Shown here: positions 46,213 through 57,703 of the stretch, piece by piece
How positions within the stretch are numbered: position 1 is the first letter of the stretch
Layout of the letters: every line of letters begins with the position of its first letter
Assembly (NCBI GenBank): GCA_050084515.1
Contig: CM114271.1
Location: 56,730,001-56,794,000, forward strand
Reading direction: 5' to 3'
Origin: Blasia pusilla
Taxonomy: Eukaryota; Marchantiophyta; Marchantiopsida; Blasiales
DNA length: 64,000 nt
Notes under the pieces: model-generated
Told to the model about the DNA's origin: nothing
The model's input: the letters and a program-made list of their open reading frames with translations, nothing else
Databases searched by the model: none
Translations under genes and position numbers: made by a program

Positions 46213-48185
46213 GAATGAATTGATAATTGCCTCATAATTTTGCGTACCTAAGAGGTATAGAGCTAGCACCAATCAATGTATGAATTCAAATAAAAAAATG
46301 TATGTGCAAAACCAGCATGAAAAATTTGACACAGAACCAGTTGCACTGAGGGAGCTAGATAAGCCGCAAGAAGAGCTAGAACAACAAGTAGCTCTCACCG
46401 ATCTTGCAACGTTAAGAAATAAAGAATAATGCACATCCAAGCCCAAGGACAAGCACTTCATAACAATGAATGTACAAAAATAAGCACTTCATACCAAAAA
46501 TATCGTACCATGGATTGGCAGTGGCGGAACTAGCGAATGCAAACAAGAGAGAAAAAATGAAAGTGGAGAGAAAGCTTGAGGCATACGCATCTTCATAATC
46601 GATTTGCAACGCTTGAATTGATCAATCCATGAAAATTCAGAATATGCAATAAATGCGACAAAATATTGTACGAGATGACAACCCTATATTACTCCTAGGA
46701 AAGTATTTTTCTAGTGGTATGATGTACTTGAGATGGTTCAAAACTATGATAATGAATAAGAATAGAAATAAAATATTACAATGGGAAGAATTGCTTGAAA
46801 AGATGTAGCACAACTAGTGAATGTAAACAAGAGAAAAATAAAGAAAATCCAAAAAACGATGGAAAACAAAGCTCGAGCTAGCAGCCCTTTTGGACAAGGA
46901 AGATGTATTTCTAGAGCTAGTTTGCAACATGCTCAAATTAATGAATCATTTTGAATGTGCAACGATGGTGGAACATTGTGACAAATTATTTGTATAAGGG
47001 ATTGTGGCATTGTGCTTGCCATAGGATGTACTCAAGATGGTTAAAATCTTCAAGTAGTCAAGGATGCCATGATGTACTTGAGGTAATCCACGTGCACATG
47101 CACATCGTTGATCGAATTTGCACAACGCACATCATTGATCTTCTGAAGACACGGATAGATCCGTACACATATAAAAATACACTCATGCATATATACCAAG
47201 ATCATGCAACATATAAAATCAAAGAAAAAATAGCCCACACGGCCAAATCCACTCTCGAATCTACATCGACATTTCGAGCCATATCCACTCTCTATCATAG
47301 CCTATGAGGGAATCGAGACTCTAGCATTCAAGATTCCAGCAAATCCTTACTCCTTGAGTGCTCCAAAGGCTCAACATGAGAAAATAACTTCTAAAATCCA
47401 TTTCTCTTAACTATATACCAATGGGAAGAGCCAAAAGCTTTTCCCCCAAAAAAACCCAAAATTTGTAACGTGTGCACACGGATTACAAAGTGGGCCATTG
47501 ACTCAATCAAGATATCACCTAAGAGATGTAAAAGAGAGGAATTGTCCTAAATGACAATCTTGACACAATAGAATTGTCGCAAACCTTAACCGACGCCTTA
47601 AGATGAAGTTATACATAAACAACCCGCTAGCTCTCTATGCCATTGACATGATAGAACTCAACTAAATGAAATGTGACATATTATATATCTATAAAAAATA
47701 GCCTCAAAGCGAGAAATATATCAAATACACTAGTCTAAGCTCATTAGTTTCCTAGATCCTTTAATATAACAAGATCATGCATGCTAAATATAAAGACAAC
47801 TTTCCATAATTCTTTAGGAATCGATGAATCATACAACATTCTCCTCTTGTCGACTTAGGTCCGAGCCCCCAAGTCTCCATAATAACTATGTTAGGGCACT
47901 CCAATCTCGAGGGGGCGACAGTCTATGTATACCTCCTACATCACCTACGACGTTTTGGGGTCGAAAACCCCTAACTTATAAGTGAAAAAAAAATTCCTCC
48001 ACCTTACTTACTTTAAAACTGCCAATTTAAAAAAATAGATATTTTATTAAGTAAATTTTTTGTCCTTGATTTGTTTAGGGGCTTAAAAGTAAAGATAAGT
48101 ATACCTTCACGTGGCGGTCTTGTGTTGTTGCCCTTGATAACAACCTTCACAATCAACGATATGTATTGCCATTGCCAAACATAGT
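46213..48185. other. AT-rich intergenic DNA, no gene seen
   Basis: A 118-codon plus-strand frame at 46951-47307 shows no domain and is overlapped by an equally long antisense frame. Nothing is supported. Confidence 0.5.
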
Positions 48186-48260
48186 AACTTTGGCACTTAT
48201 GAAGGAGAGGAATTGAACCTCACATTGAGCGGGATGCTCATTGGTCTAGACCCGTCATCC
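48186..48260 (-). mobile_element. possible tRNA-derived SINE head
   Basis: On the minus strand an A-box-like TAGACCAATGAGCAT is followed about 30 bp later by a B-box-like GAGGTTCAATTCC. No clear tRNA cloverleaf or tail is visible, so this is tentative. Confidence 0.25.
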
Positions 48261-48331
48261 CCCTAACCTATCCCCTCCCAAAACTAGCCTATCATAATCT
48301 CAAAAAATTACTTCACACTATAACATGCACA

Positions 48332-50377
48332 TCACTTGGCAAAAGATAACAAACTATGGATGTAATCATTGATCACTTGTAAATCACAGTTATCCAATTC
48401 ATATATCCCATATGTAAGACTTGACTTCATGGACAAACTCACATTAGAAATCACCATTTCAATATCAATATTGGCCATCACATGCATCATATGTGAACAA
48501 AGTGTTGCTCTCACCTGAGCGGCAATACCAATTGCACCATATCTGACAAACATTGCTTGTCTGCTCATTTTTTGGGACGGGCCGATCCAAAAGATCAATA
48601 GGAGATCTACATCTACCCCATTGACTACCATATTTATGTTTGATGAATAGAATGCAACCTAATCAAAACTCATTTGTAGGGACTACCCTATTCTCATCGA
48701 GCTCTTTTCGTTTTATCTTCTTTGACTTACTTCATCTAGTAGAAGGGCTCACTTGAGCAGTAGATTCAAACAAAACCGCTATATCACTTCCAATATTAAC
48801 ATAACAAGTTAGGCAATTAGGATTAGTTGGTTCTTTTACCTTACTTGTAGTGTAATATATTTTCTGTGACATATGTGTTAGCATATCTTTAGAAATGAAA
48901 GGATTGGAGGCCCAATCACTCACCAAAGTAGACTTGAAGTATACTATGCCCTCAAAGGTCACAGTAGGCACAACTCGATGAGAAACTCCATCAATGCACT
49001 CGTGCAAAATTGAACTGAATACGTGCCTTACCTCATGTCCCAAAGTTTCTGTCTCTATGGATCGATCATTAAATGCATCTTCAGCCAAGTCCTCACCAAT
49101 CACTCTAGAATCAAAAGAGGTCGGTGCATCACTTTCCCACGCATCAAGACTATTCATATCCTTTGGCATTGGGTCATCAACTTCTATTTCATCAACACTA
49201 GAGTCCTTGGGTGGACAAGGGCCTACTATTGGTATGTGTTCTATGAATTCCTCATAATCATCACATGCAACTGCCTCATTCATAACAACAGAATCAGGCA
49301 AGGTCTCTGCCTCCACATCCCATGGATACAACCACCATTGCCTCTAACCTACTCGCAAAAGAAGACCTAGGAGACATATTCAACCTTGTCAATATTGATT
49401 TTTTCTTCATCCAAACCCTCCTTAAGGGCATCAACTACCAGGTCATTAGTCTGAATCAATGAATAGTCAAACATTTTAGGAGCATCTTCTCTTACACCTA
49501 ACAGATGGAGAGTTTCCCACACATGATCTTGCTTTGAGTGAGACCGGCCAATCTTTAATCCTTCTAGTCCAAATTCCAAGCCAGCAAGTCTATTCAATCC
49601 TACTGCACTATCTAACAAACATCCAAAATCATTGTTGCGTTCATGGCCACTCATTCCACCTACCTTGCTGAAGAAGATCTCACAACAGTCAGATTCTAGG
49701 AGGTGAAATAGAACTTGCAAGTATTGATACTTGTCACGGAAAACACACATTAGTAATACAATAAAATGGCAAGACATGTTGATATCATGGAAAGCTTGCA
49801 GTGATATCATGTTCTTCTCAATCACAGATCCTACACTCCCTATTACAGAATGATCACCATGTCTCAACCAAAGTATCAAGGGTCGAAAGAACCACGACAC
49901 TTTAGATGCCAAAACTACATGACTTCTCAAGTCATGCTTAGGTGAGAAGAAAATATTAATATAATCACCACAAACCTCCAAGTACAGTTGGGTCATTGGG
50001 CTTTTGTCATGACGAACATCCATTCTTTCAAACATATCCTGCAAACATGCTTGCACTCTCTTTGAAGCAATTCGTTGAGGCCCAACCCAATTCTTCATGT
50101 GAGTCCTATTCCCATCATCCCACTTCAAGCCATGCTCATGAATTTTGTAGTGGTTATAGATATTTGTGACATATGACAAAGATGCATGCTGATCTCCAAG
50201 GACAAAAGTAGTTGAGCATCTATCTAATGGATTAATTGCTTTCTTCCCATTGTGAGGTGCATCTTGGTCTCCAAAGCCATATAGATCACCATTAGGCAGA
50301 GCAAAGACAACACAAACGTTGTATGAGAGTGTCTCCCTGCTATGATATAGTGCCTTTTTCAATTCTTCCTCTCTCAA
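48332..50377 (-). pseudogene. transposase-like gene of unrecognised family, broken
   Basis: Three consecutive minus-strand frames (50377-49367, 336 codons; 49331-48732; 48631-48332) look like one gene split by stops and a frame change near 49.35 and 48.73 kb. The first frame has FVLGDQHASLSYVTNIYNHY, DDGNRTHMKNWVGPQRIASK, then a run reading MSCHFIVLLMCVF and LLESDCCEIFFSKVGG. An Asp-x-x-x-His-x-Lys-Asn block and a late Asp/Glu in a D-x-x-E-x-F-F context are the pattern of RNase H-fold transposases, with faint similarity to P-element/THAP9 types. The second frame is very acidic at its N-terminus (EEFIEHIPIVGPCPPKDSS). I cannot name the family. No terminal repeats were found. Confidence 0.45.
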
Positions 50378-52656
50378 CGCACATCCCAGTCTCTAGCTCA
50401 CTTCATGTCCTATGGCTGGTGATCCACTGCTGCCCTCCAAATAATGAACTATCATGGTGAGCTCTTTCATGGCCAAACTTTGCAATATACTCTTATAGAG
50501 GAAAGTTGATAACATGGTTGATCAAATGAATGCAAGACCAAAGCACAAGGTGGTTTCAGGAGGTCATACGAGTACTAGAGAACGCTGAACCAAGCTTCAT
50601 GCTTGTATGGTCTCCTACAAGTCGGTGTATCTCAAAGGAAATATATGAGTGAGAAGCGGCAACGTAGCAATGTCTGAGCAATTGCTCCCGTGGATTGGGT
50701 TGCTAAATGCAAGCTGCTCCTTGAGAAAATCTTCAGCCTCGCCTCCTGCAACCCCATCATATTCGGGTCAGCTGCATGTTTTATGCAAATACAATGGAAA
50801 CTCGGTGGCAGTAGTCACAACTTTTCATTCTATCTTCCAACAACCTTCGTAGAAGATCACAATCGTGCTAAGAGGTATGCATATTACCTGAGAACCCGCC
50901 CGGACAAGAAGAAGAAGATAATTACTACACCCGCATCAACAATCTGATCCTCTTGAGAGCCAGTCTCCCATGAGTACGTCCGTCTTCCAGACCAAAATGC
51001 TGTCACCTACAAATAATTGCGACTCTTTTCATAGAAAAATCCTTGCGCCTTGGTTGGACGGTGCTAAGAAACGAGAATGAGAATGCTAAAAGATTAGCAT
51101 TCCCCCTTCAGCATTCGTTCACCATTCTCGAGCTGCATTGCTTTCCCCGAGCTGCGATGCATTCCTTTCCCCGATATGAGATCCTTTCCTCAAGCTTCAA
51201 GCTGGGTTCCTTCCCTCTCCCATGCGAGCTTCACGCTCTCCCGCCAACATTCAAGAATAGGTTAGATATATTAAATTAAATATTCATTTAAAATTCAAAA
51301 GTAATTAACAAATCCATGTCATTTATCGGGGTAGCTCTAAGATTGACATGTGGACCAATTAACTGTTGACACGTGTGCCCACCATTTTAAACAAAAAACC
51401 CCCTTACTTTCTTGGACATCTTCCATGTACACCCAATGAATTAACAATGCCCTCTTTTTTTTATAAGTGCTGCCGCAAAGTAAAAATACCCTAAAGATCT
51501 TCCACAACTATTTATAAGTCTTTCTCGAAATCCAATTAAAAAACCCTATACTTTGTCGTACGTGATGTGTCTCCTCTTCGCGGAAGTGAGACCTTGGAGA
51601 CTCCAATGCAGGGGTCGGTTGCTATTGTTCAACTTCTTAGTACCAATGATACTTGAATCCTCACCTAGGGCCAACTTAGGCATTTCCATTTTTGCCCCAC
51701 CTTGGTTATTAAAATGATACACCATGCCGACTTATTTGGTTGCTATCTCCTAACATAACTCCATCATATCCAAAGAAGTTGATCCGTGGATGTCTCTCCC
51801 AATTTCCTCTAATCTCACCCCCAACCACGTCTTTTTGTACTACCTCGTTAGGGAGGGGGCTCACAAGTATCTAAGAAGTGATGTGTCTCAACCACTTTTG
51901 ATGTTACACAATCACTTTTAGATTGAAAATTCAAGCTTAGAAAATATAAGATCAATAGTTCAAGAAGTTGTAAAGGGGATGATAAATTATTTCAGAAAAT
52001 AAGGGGATCTAGCCTGATGAATTTAGATAGTTTTTAAAGGGCGATACACTTGAGTTGAAGTTTGGAATACATCAAGTCCCTTTAAGCCTCGGATAAAAGT
52101 GACATCCTTTGTCAAGGCTACCAGCTTAAAACCTGATTTTAGTGGACAAGATCCAAAAATGTGGATGGAAACTATCAAGAAATTTGGAGGTTGTGAAACT
52201 CGTCGGCCATCATGTAAATTTGATTCATAAAAGTGGAGATAAGTGTAAATTATGAGATGAGTTAAACGTAGAAGGTAACTCACCTCACCAATATCATAGA
52301 CTAGTAAGATACCATGCCCATGCAAGATATGAAATTTATCATCCCAAAAACACTCTTTCTGAAATTTCACACCAGAGGGCATGGTTGCGGCAACAGGGCG
52401 TCTCATTTGGAGGACGTAAAGTTTTGGATGTCCTTCAACAGTTTGACCGTAAAATAAGGACGAATTTCATTTATGTCCCAGTGACTTCAATCGTGAGCAG
52501 TTCCCTTATTTCCAAGGTGTGTGACCTAAATGCACGCACATCCCTCTTGGACGTCCGGCTGTAGGAGGTGAGCTTCCACCTCCGACGGCATCCGGCGCCC
52601 AAGCACGACATTTGGCCACAAAAACAATTACGGCTCCGGACGTCATACCCTACGAA
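50378..52656. other. intergenic DNA with one orphan open frame
   Basis: A plus-strand frame at 50690-50947 (85 codons; NFSFYLPTTFVEDHNRAKRY, YYLRTRPDKKKK) has protein-like composition and may be an exon or gene fragment, but I do not recognise it. The rest, including a mixed-composition patch at 51.0-51.25 kb, holds nothing supported. Confidence 0.4.
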
Positions 52657-52877
52657 GCGTTTCTGGGACGCCATAATGTGTAAACTGTATGGGTGTTGCT
52701 ATGGGAGACAATAGGGTGTCTCCCATAGCAACAGTTGACAGTTGACACATTATGGCGTCCCAGAAACGCTCCGTCCCGTCCCGTCCCGCAAACGTCTGGC
52801 GTGTGGTTTGCGGGACGGTACGGGACGCGCTGCCGGGATGGCTGTAAATCCATAAATTTTTTTATGGATTTACAGCC
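52657..52877. repeat. cluster of three consecutive hairpins
   Basis: Hairpin 1 has a perfect 25-bp outer stem (52657-52681 with 52745-52769) and a perfect 17-bp inner stem (52694-52710 with 52717-52733). Hairpin 2 has 12-bp arms CGTCCCGCAAAC at 52782-52793 and its complement at 52806-52817. Hairpin 3 has 17-bp arms at 52840-52856 and 52861-52877 with a TTTT loop. The stems are exact, so the element is young or under selection. Confidence 0.85.
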
Positions 52878-53487
52878 GATTGAATGAGGGGTGCCGTCGG
52901 ATGTGTGCCTCTTACGGCCAAACGTCCATTTAAGTCCGGCAATTTGCTCGGTACAACATCTAACAAAATGGAATGTACCTAAATGCGCCAGAGTCAAATA
53001 CCAAGAAGTCGCCAAACCTAAGTCCCGCATTGTGAGCAACGTCCGAGGAGAACTGGGGCTGCGAGTAGAGCTGGCCGACTCGAATTAGAAATTACCGACT
53101 GGAATTGGAAATTACCGGCAGCATTTTCGAGGGTCGCCTACCTTCTTCCGGAAAGTGGCTGGTTGCATTATTATTTGCGGATGTTTGTTGGTTACAGGGA
53201 GAATCTGGTCGGTTAATGTCCGTTCCCGAGAGGTATTGCCAGAATAGTACTGTTTTGCATTTTCGACTAGCCGGATTATCACCGGGGTACTAACCGAGCG
53301 TCGGCAAACTGAGAAGACGGGAGGACAAGGTGGCAGCTTTTGAATGGACCCTGACCACTTCGTGACGTCCGTTAGATTCTTTCTGGGCGTTTTAAGCCGC
53401 CTGTGGGGTAGTGATGCGGGGTAGTGATGTCCGGATGCACATCCGGAATCCGGATTCCAGACTCCGGAGGGTCCGAGACTCCAAGGG
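52878..53487. other. GC-rich DNA upstream of the tandem duplication
   Basis: Several antisense-overlapping frames are present but none with recognisable features. It may be part of the same repetitive unit as the hairpins. Confidence 0.4.
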
Positions 53488-54490
53488 GGTAGTGGGTCCA
53501 GTGAAGCCGAGGGGTGCCATTTCCCTCTGAGGATTCTCAGCCCGCGCTCGAGTCTCGACTCTCTAGTACTCTCTACTATTGTCTCGTCGAGTCGTCGCTT
53601 CGTGACATCGTCTCTTCGTGACATCGTCGCTTCGTCTCGTCGCTTCGTCTCGTTTCTTTCTTGCTCTCACTTTGTGCGAGACAATGCAGCAGCAGTGGCT
53701 CTACAGGACCCTTGTGTGAGACAATGAGAAGTTGATCTCGTGTGACTCTCGACTTTCGACCGTCAACTCTCGCAGCTCGCTCTGTCCGGACTCTTGGTCT
53801 TGTTGTGGAAGATATTGCGGCACTACGGGGGACTCTCGAGTTGAGTCTCGACTTTCATTTTGAGGCACTACGGCTGTGCGGCTATAGCTCTCGCTCTGTG
53901 TCTGGAGTCTTGCTATGTGGCTGCGACTCTCGACTCTTGCTCTGCAGCTCGGACTTGTCAATGAATGACTACTGTGGGTAGTGGGTCGAGTGAAGCTGAG
54001 GGATGCCATTTCCCTCTCAGGATTCTCAGCCCGCGCGTCTCGAGTCTCCACTATCATCTCTTTGTCTCGTCGCTTTGTGACATTGTCTCGTTTCTTTGTT
54101 GCTCTCACATTGTGCGAAACAGTGTGGCAGCAGCGTCTCTTCATCTCGTCTCTTTGTTGCTCACATTGTGCGAGACAGTGCTGCAGCAGCGGCTCTACGG
54201 GACACGGGTGTGAGACAGTGGGAAGTTGAGAACGTGTGACTCTCTCGACTTTCGACCGTCAACTCTCGCAGCTCGCTCTGTGCGGACTCTTGGTCTTGTT
54301 GTGCAAGATAATGCGGCACTACGGGGGACTCTCCCAGCTCGCTCTGTCCGGACTCTTGCTCTTGTTGTGCAAGATAGTGCGGCACTACGGGGGACTCTCG
54401 AGTTGAGTCTCGACTTTCATTTTGAGGCACTGCGGCTGCGCGGTTGTAGCTCTCGCTCTGTGTCTCGCTCAGAGTCTCGCTATGTCGACT
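53488..54490 (+). repeat. tandem duplication of a 490-bp unit
   Basis: Unit 1 (53488-53976) and unit 2 (53977-about 54490) share GGTAGTGGGTC, GCCATTTCCCTCT, ATTCTCAGCCCGCG, GACTTTCGACCGTCAACTC and CGGCACTACGGGGGACTCTC in order. Unit 2 has an inner 66-bp tandem duplication (54269-54334 and 54335-54400). The unit is rich in CTCG and TCGTCTCG words. Confidence 0.8.
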
Positions 54491-55082
54491 CTGTTGACGC
54501 TTTCTTTCCTTTCATGACTAGCCCGCTACAATCTTTGTTATGCGTATCAACCATTTAATCTCGCCATTGAAACAGTGGAGTAGCCGCAACACCTGAGGTC
54601 CGGATCTCTCTCGAACGCTGTGAAATTTGCTCTTCCTAGAAATCTGTATTCAGCTCCGTAGTCTGTCAAGGATCCGATTTGTCTGTCTGCTCGGCAATCT
54701 TCTGATTTTTCTGTCGAGCCACTTCCAGTTGCACAAAATTTTTGCACATTAGTCAGGCCTTTGGATACTCCATTTCAACGTGAGTATTACAGTACTCACG
54801 ATCGCCTTTAGCATGCTATGTGTTTAGACAGAATTTAGAACTTGACAGGTTTCTTATCACAATTTCCGAGGCTTTCGATTTGCTCTTTCACAGGCTTTAG
54901 AATTTGAGTTGATGCCCTTCTTTCCTTTTCGTTATTGTTTACTTTTTGTGATTGCAAACAGACTTTTGTTTTCGGGTAAGGGTGGGAACTTGTGACTTAA
55001 AAAGGTCTTAAACTTCCTTGACCTAAACTACACAAGGTCAATTCCAACCTCTATCTGCTTGGACATTATTGTTCTGTCATAG
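54491..55082 (+). promoter_or_regulatory. probable leader of the hAT-type gene
   Basis: No open frame continues through this stretch, and composition falls from GC-rich to neutral towards the start codon at 55083. The tandem duplication upstream may have supplied promoter repeats. No TATA box could be placed with confidence. Confidence 0.25.
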
Positions 55083-57342
55083 ATGGCTAAGAGACAGCGA
55101 ACTATGAGCGAGATGTTAAACAAAGAAGTAAGCCAAGATTTTCCAGAGGACAGAAGTCGGTCAGGGTCTGGATCATCGGATGGGCAGGAAAATGACAAAT
55201 CTAGTGCTCCTTCCGGAAGTCAAGTCGAGAAGAATCGATTGGCTTGGAAGGATGTATGGTACACGTTATTTGATTGGATAGAATTTAATGTAGAATCCGG
55301 TAGAATATTTTGCAAAGTTTGTAAACAGGGGAAGGGCAAGAATTCCTTTGCAAGAGATGGTGCCATAAACTGTAAGGTTTCGACCTTTACAGATCATGGT
55401 AAATCTAATGAACATGTGAAGCTTTCTTGGGCTGCAAATATAGGAAACAGGTCCATGGTCAAGGCCATTGCCACTACTAATAGGACCTGTGACACTGCTT
55501 TGTTGACTTTGTTTAAGTGCGCATATTTTATTGCGAAGGAAGCCATGGCTTTTGCCAAATTTCCGAATCTGTGTAAGTTGCTTCTTTCTGTGAATGCACC
55601 AATTACCCGAGATTTATACCAGGATGAGAAGAGTGGTGTTGAAATGTGTTATTATATTAATCAAGTGCTATATAGAAGAACCCTTCTGAGAGTGCAACAA
55701 TCCCCTTTTTTTGGGATCATGATTGATGAGTCTACTGATATTTCAGTAACGGGTCATCTTGTAGTATTTGCAACATACATACAAGAGGGGCAAGTGGAGA
55801 TTTCTTATCTAGGATTGCTGCAATGTCCAGAGAAGTGTTCCAATTCAATTACTAACCATCTTATAGAGTTGATCAAGGATTGTGGACTAGATAGTTCTAA
55901 GATGGTGGCTTTTGGATCAGATGGAGCCTCCACTATGGTAGGTAGTCAAAATGGAGTAGCTTCTCAGTTGAAGCAAAAGGTGAATCCTTTTCTGCTATCT
56001 GTGCATTGCGTTGCGCATAGAACTAACTTAGCTGCTTTGACAGCAGCCAAAGGAGTAGGGTGCAAAGATGTATCTATAGAAATAGATTCTATCTTGAATA
56101 CTATAGCTAGATACTTTAGAAGGTCTTCAAAGAGGAAGTGTGGTCTTGCAGCTTTGCAAGAGAAGTTGAATGATTCTCAGAGGGTCATGAAAAGATATCA
56201 TAAAATTCGTTGGTTGTCGCGATGGCAATCTGTGACTACTTTGTGTGATTCATTGGAGTCTGTCCTTACATACTTCAGGGATATTCCCCGTTCTGAAGAC
56301 GATGGTAATGCTGCTAATATGTACAACAAGTTGCGATCATTTTAAATGATCTACCAGTTGTATTTTTTGGCAGACATTTTGTGTATACTTGCTAACTTGA
56401 GTAAGTTTTCCAGTACAAGTTTGTAGATGTTAGTACCATTGGTAGTATTGTGAATTCTGAAATTGCCTCTATTACAATGAACTTTGTGATGGAGAGTCAT
56501 GACTTGAATGCTTCTACATTCTCGGAGGCAACAGGTTACCATCTCTTACCTGATTTTGGACCCCCTGGTGGTTATTTAAAACGATTGCAATCTGAGATCA
56601 GGGGTAGAAAGTATCATAGTATTGAAATGTTGAGGGATCCTAGTGGAAAGGATTTACTTGTTGCTCTAACTTTCCAGAAAAGTTATCTTTGAGAATGTAT
56701 GTCTTGGCCTTACAAGATCGATTCAGGGACAATAATTTGATAGGTGCAATGAGGATTTTGAATCCTCTGCATATGCCCTCAAGGCTTGTGGGGTTGAATA
56801 GTTGGGGTTGCAAGGATGTTGATGATCTTTGTACACATTTTGGAAGAGATTCTCGTGTGAGGGGTCAATTGCAATCTGCTGTTGTGAATCCAGCAGCAAT
56901 AAAACTAGAGTTTCAATCATTTAAACTCATGGCCATGACAGAATGGAAAGACAGGAACTTTCGAGATCTGTGGGCAATGGTAAGTTGGAGTCCATCCTTG
57001 CAATGTAAGTTCTCAAATTTGCTTGTATTAGCTAACATTGCTAGGGTACAATGTGTGAGTACTGCAATTTGTGAGAGAGCTTTCTCTGTGCAGAATATGA
57101 TTAAGACAAAGTGTTGTAATAGATTAATGACTAAGCATTTAGATGTTGTTCTAAGGATAGCATTGGAGGGGAAGATTGTTGACTATGAGGATCTTTCGGT
57201 CGAATCGGTAGTGCTTTGGAAAAATTCTGCACACTTTAGATATGTGTATTCTAATCGTGAGAAATACGTGAATGACGTGGACACTCCAATAGAGGCTCCA
57301 AGTATAGAAGATTGTCCAAGTGCACCAATTTCAGATGTTTAG
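55083..57342 (+). pseudogene. hAT-family transposase-derived zinc-finger gene, disrupted
   Basis: The 420-codon first frame (55083-56345) has a TTF/BED-like zinc finger (Cys77, Cys80, His105, His111) and the hAT RNase H core, MIDESTDIS with Asp215 and AFGSDGAS with Asp280. It also has SVHCVAHRTNLAA. A TAA at 56343-56345 ends it, although the same frame goes on with family-like sequence (LADILCILANLSK). A one-base shift near 56.41 kb leads into the frame at 56414-56692. Another one-base shift near 56.69 kb leads into 56689-57342. That last frame carries the hAT dimerisation domain (VQCVSTAICERAFSVQNMIK) with the catalytic Glu. One stop and two frameshifts in about 750 codons point to a recently dead copy; no intron fits the gaps. 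It resembles the ZNF862/C17orf113-like hAT-derived group. Confidence 0.75.
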
Positions 57343-57382
57343 TAGGTGGGGATGGAGGGATGAGAGGTTAGGGTCCCTTTTC

Positions 57383-57423
57383 TAGTACATTAAAGGTTTT
57401 GTGTGAAAACCTTTAATGTACTA
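57383..57423 (+). repeat. perfect hairpin just after the hAT-type gene
   Basis: Arms of 18 bp (57383-57400 and 57406-57423, TAGTACATTAAAGGTTTT and its complement) enclose a 5-nt loop. It lies 40 bp after the stop codon. Confidence 0.85.
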
Positions 57424-57436
57424 TGAAGGGGTTGGA

Positions 57437-57610
57437 TCCTTGGTTCCCAATTGGTGGGAAGCCTGGCCAGGTTCAATTCCTGCCAAGGATGTGAATGTGG
57501 GATATAGGGGGAGTGAAGACAGGAGTAGCGGGACTTAAGAAAAATGTCAAATGGATGATCCTTGGCTCCCAAGTGGTGGGAGGCTTGCCACGTTCAAATC
57601 CTGCCAAGGA
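57437..57610 (+). repeat. pair of short tRNA-like repeats without an anticodon arm
   Basis: Copies at 57437-57489 and 57559-57610 both begin TCCTTGG and end CCAAGGA, a 7-bp acceptor-like stem. Each has a D-arm-like TCCC...GGGA with AATTGGT or AAGTGGT in the loop, and a T-arm-like loop TTCAATT or TTCAAAT. At 52-53 nt they lack room for an anticodon arm. They are probably SINE-like or tRNA-derived, not decoding tRNAs. Confidence 0.5.
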
Positions 57611-57703
57611 AGAAAGTTGAGATGGTGACTTTGGAGAGTTAGGATGTTTGGTTGGTGAAGTTTCTATAGCATCCAAGTTATGTAGAGGAAAAAAATTCAT
57701 TAT

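Noticed and set aside
53112-54430. Several 80-170-codon frames on both strands across the tandem duplication
   Set aside because: They follow the repeat unit and CTCG-rich composition, with no domain or conserved start.
56346-56413. Intron joining the first and second frames of the hAT-type gene
   Set aside because: No donor gives the right phase, and the gap itself reads as family-like coding sequence after the stop, so it is a mutation, not an intron.
57437-57489. Functional tRNA gene
   Set aside because: At 53 nt there is no room for an anticodon arm; called a tRNA-like repeat instead.
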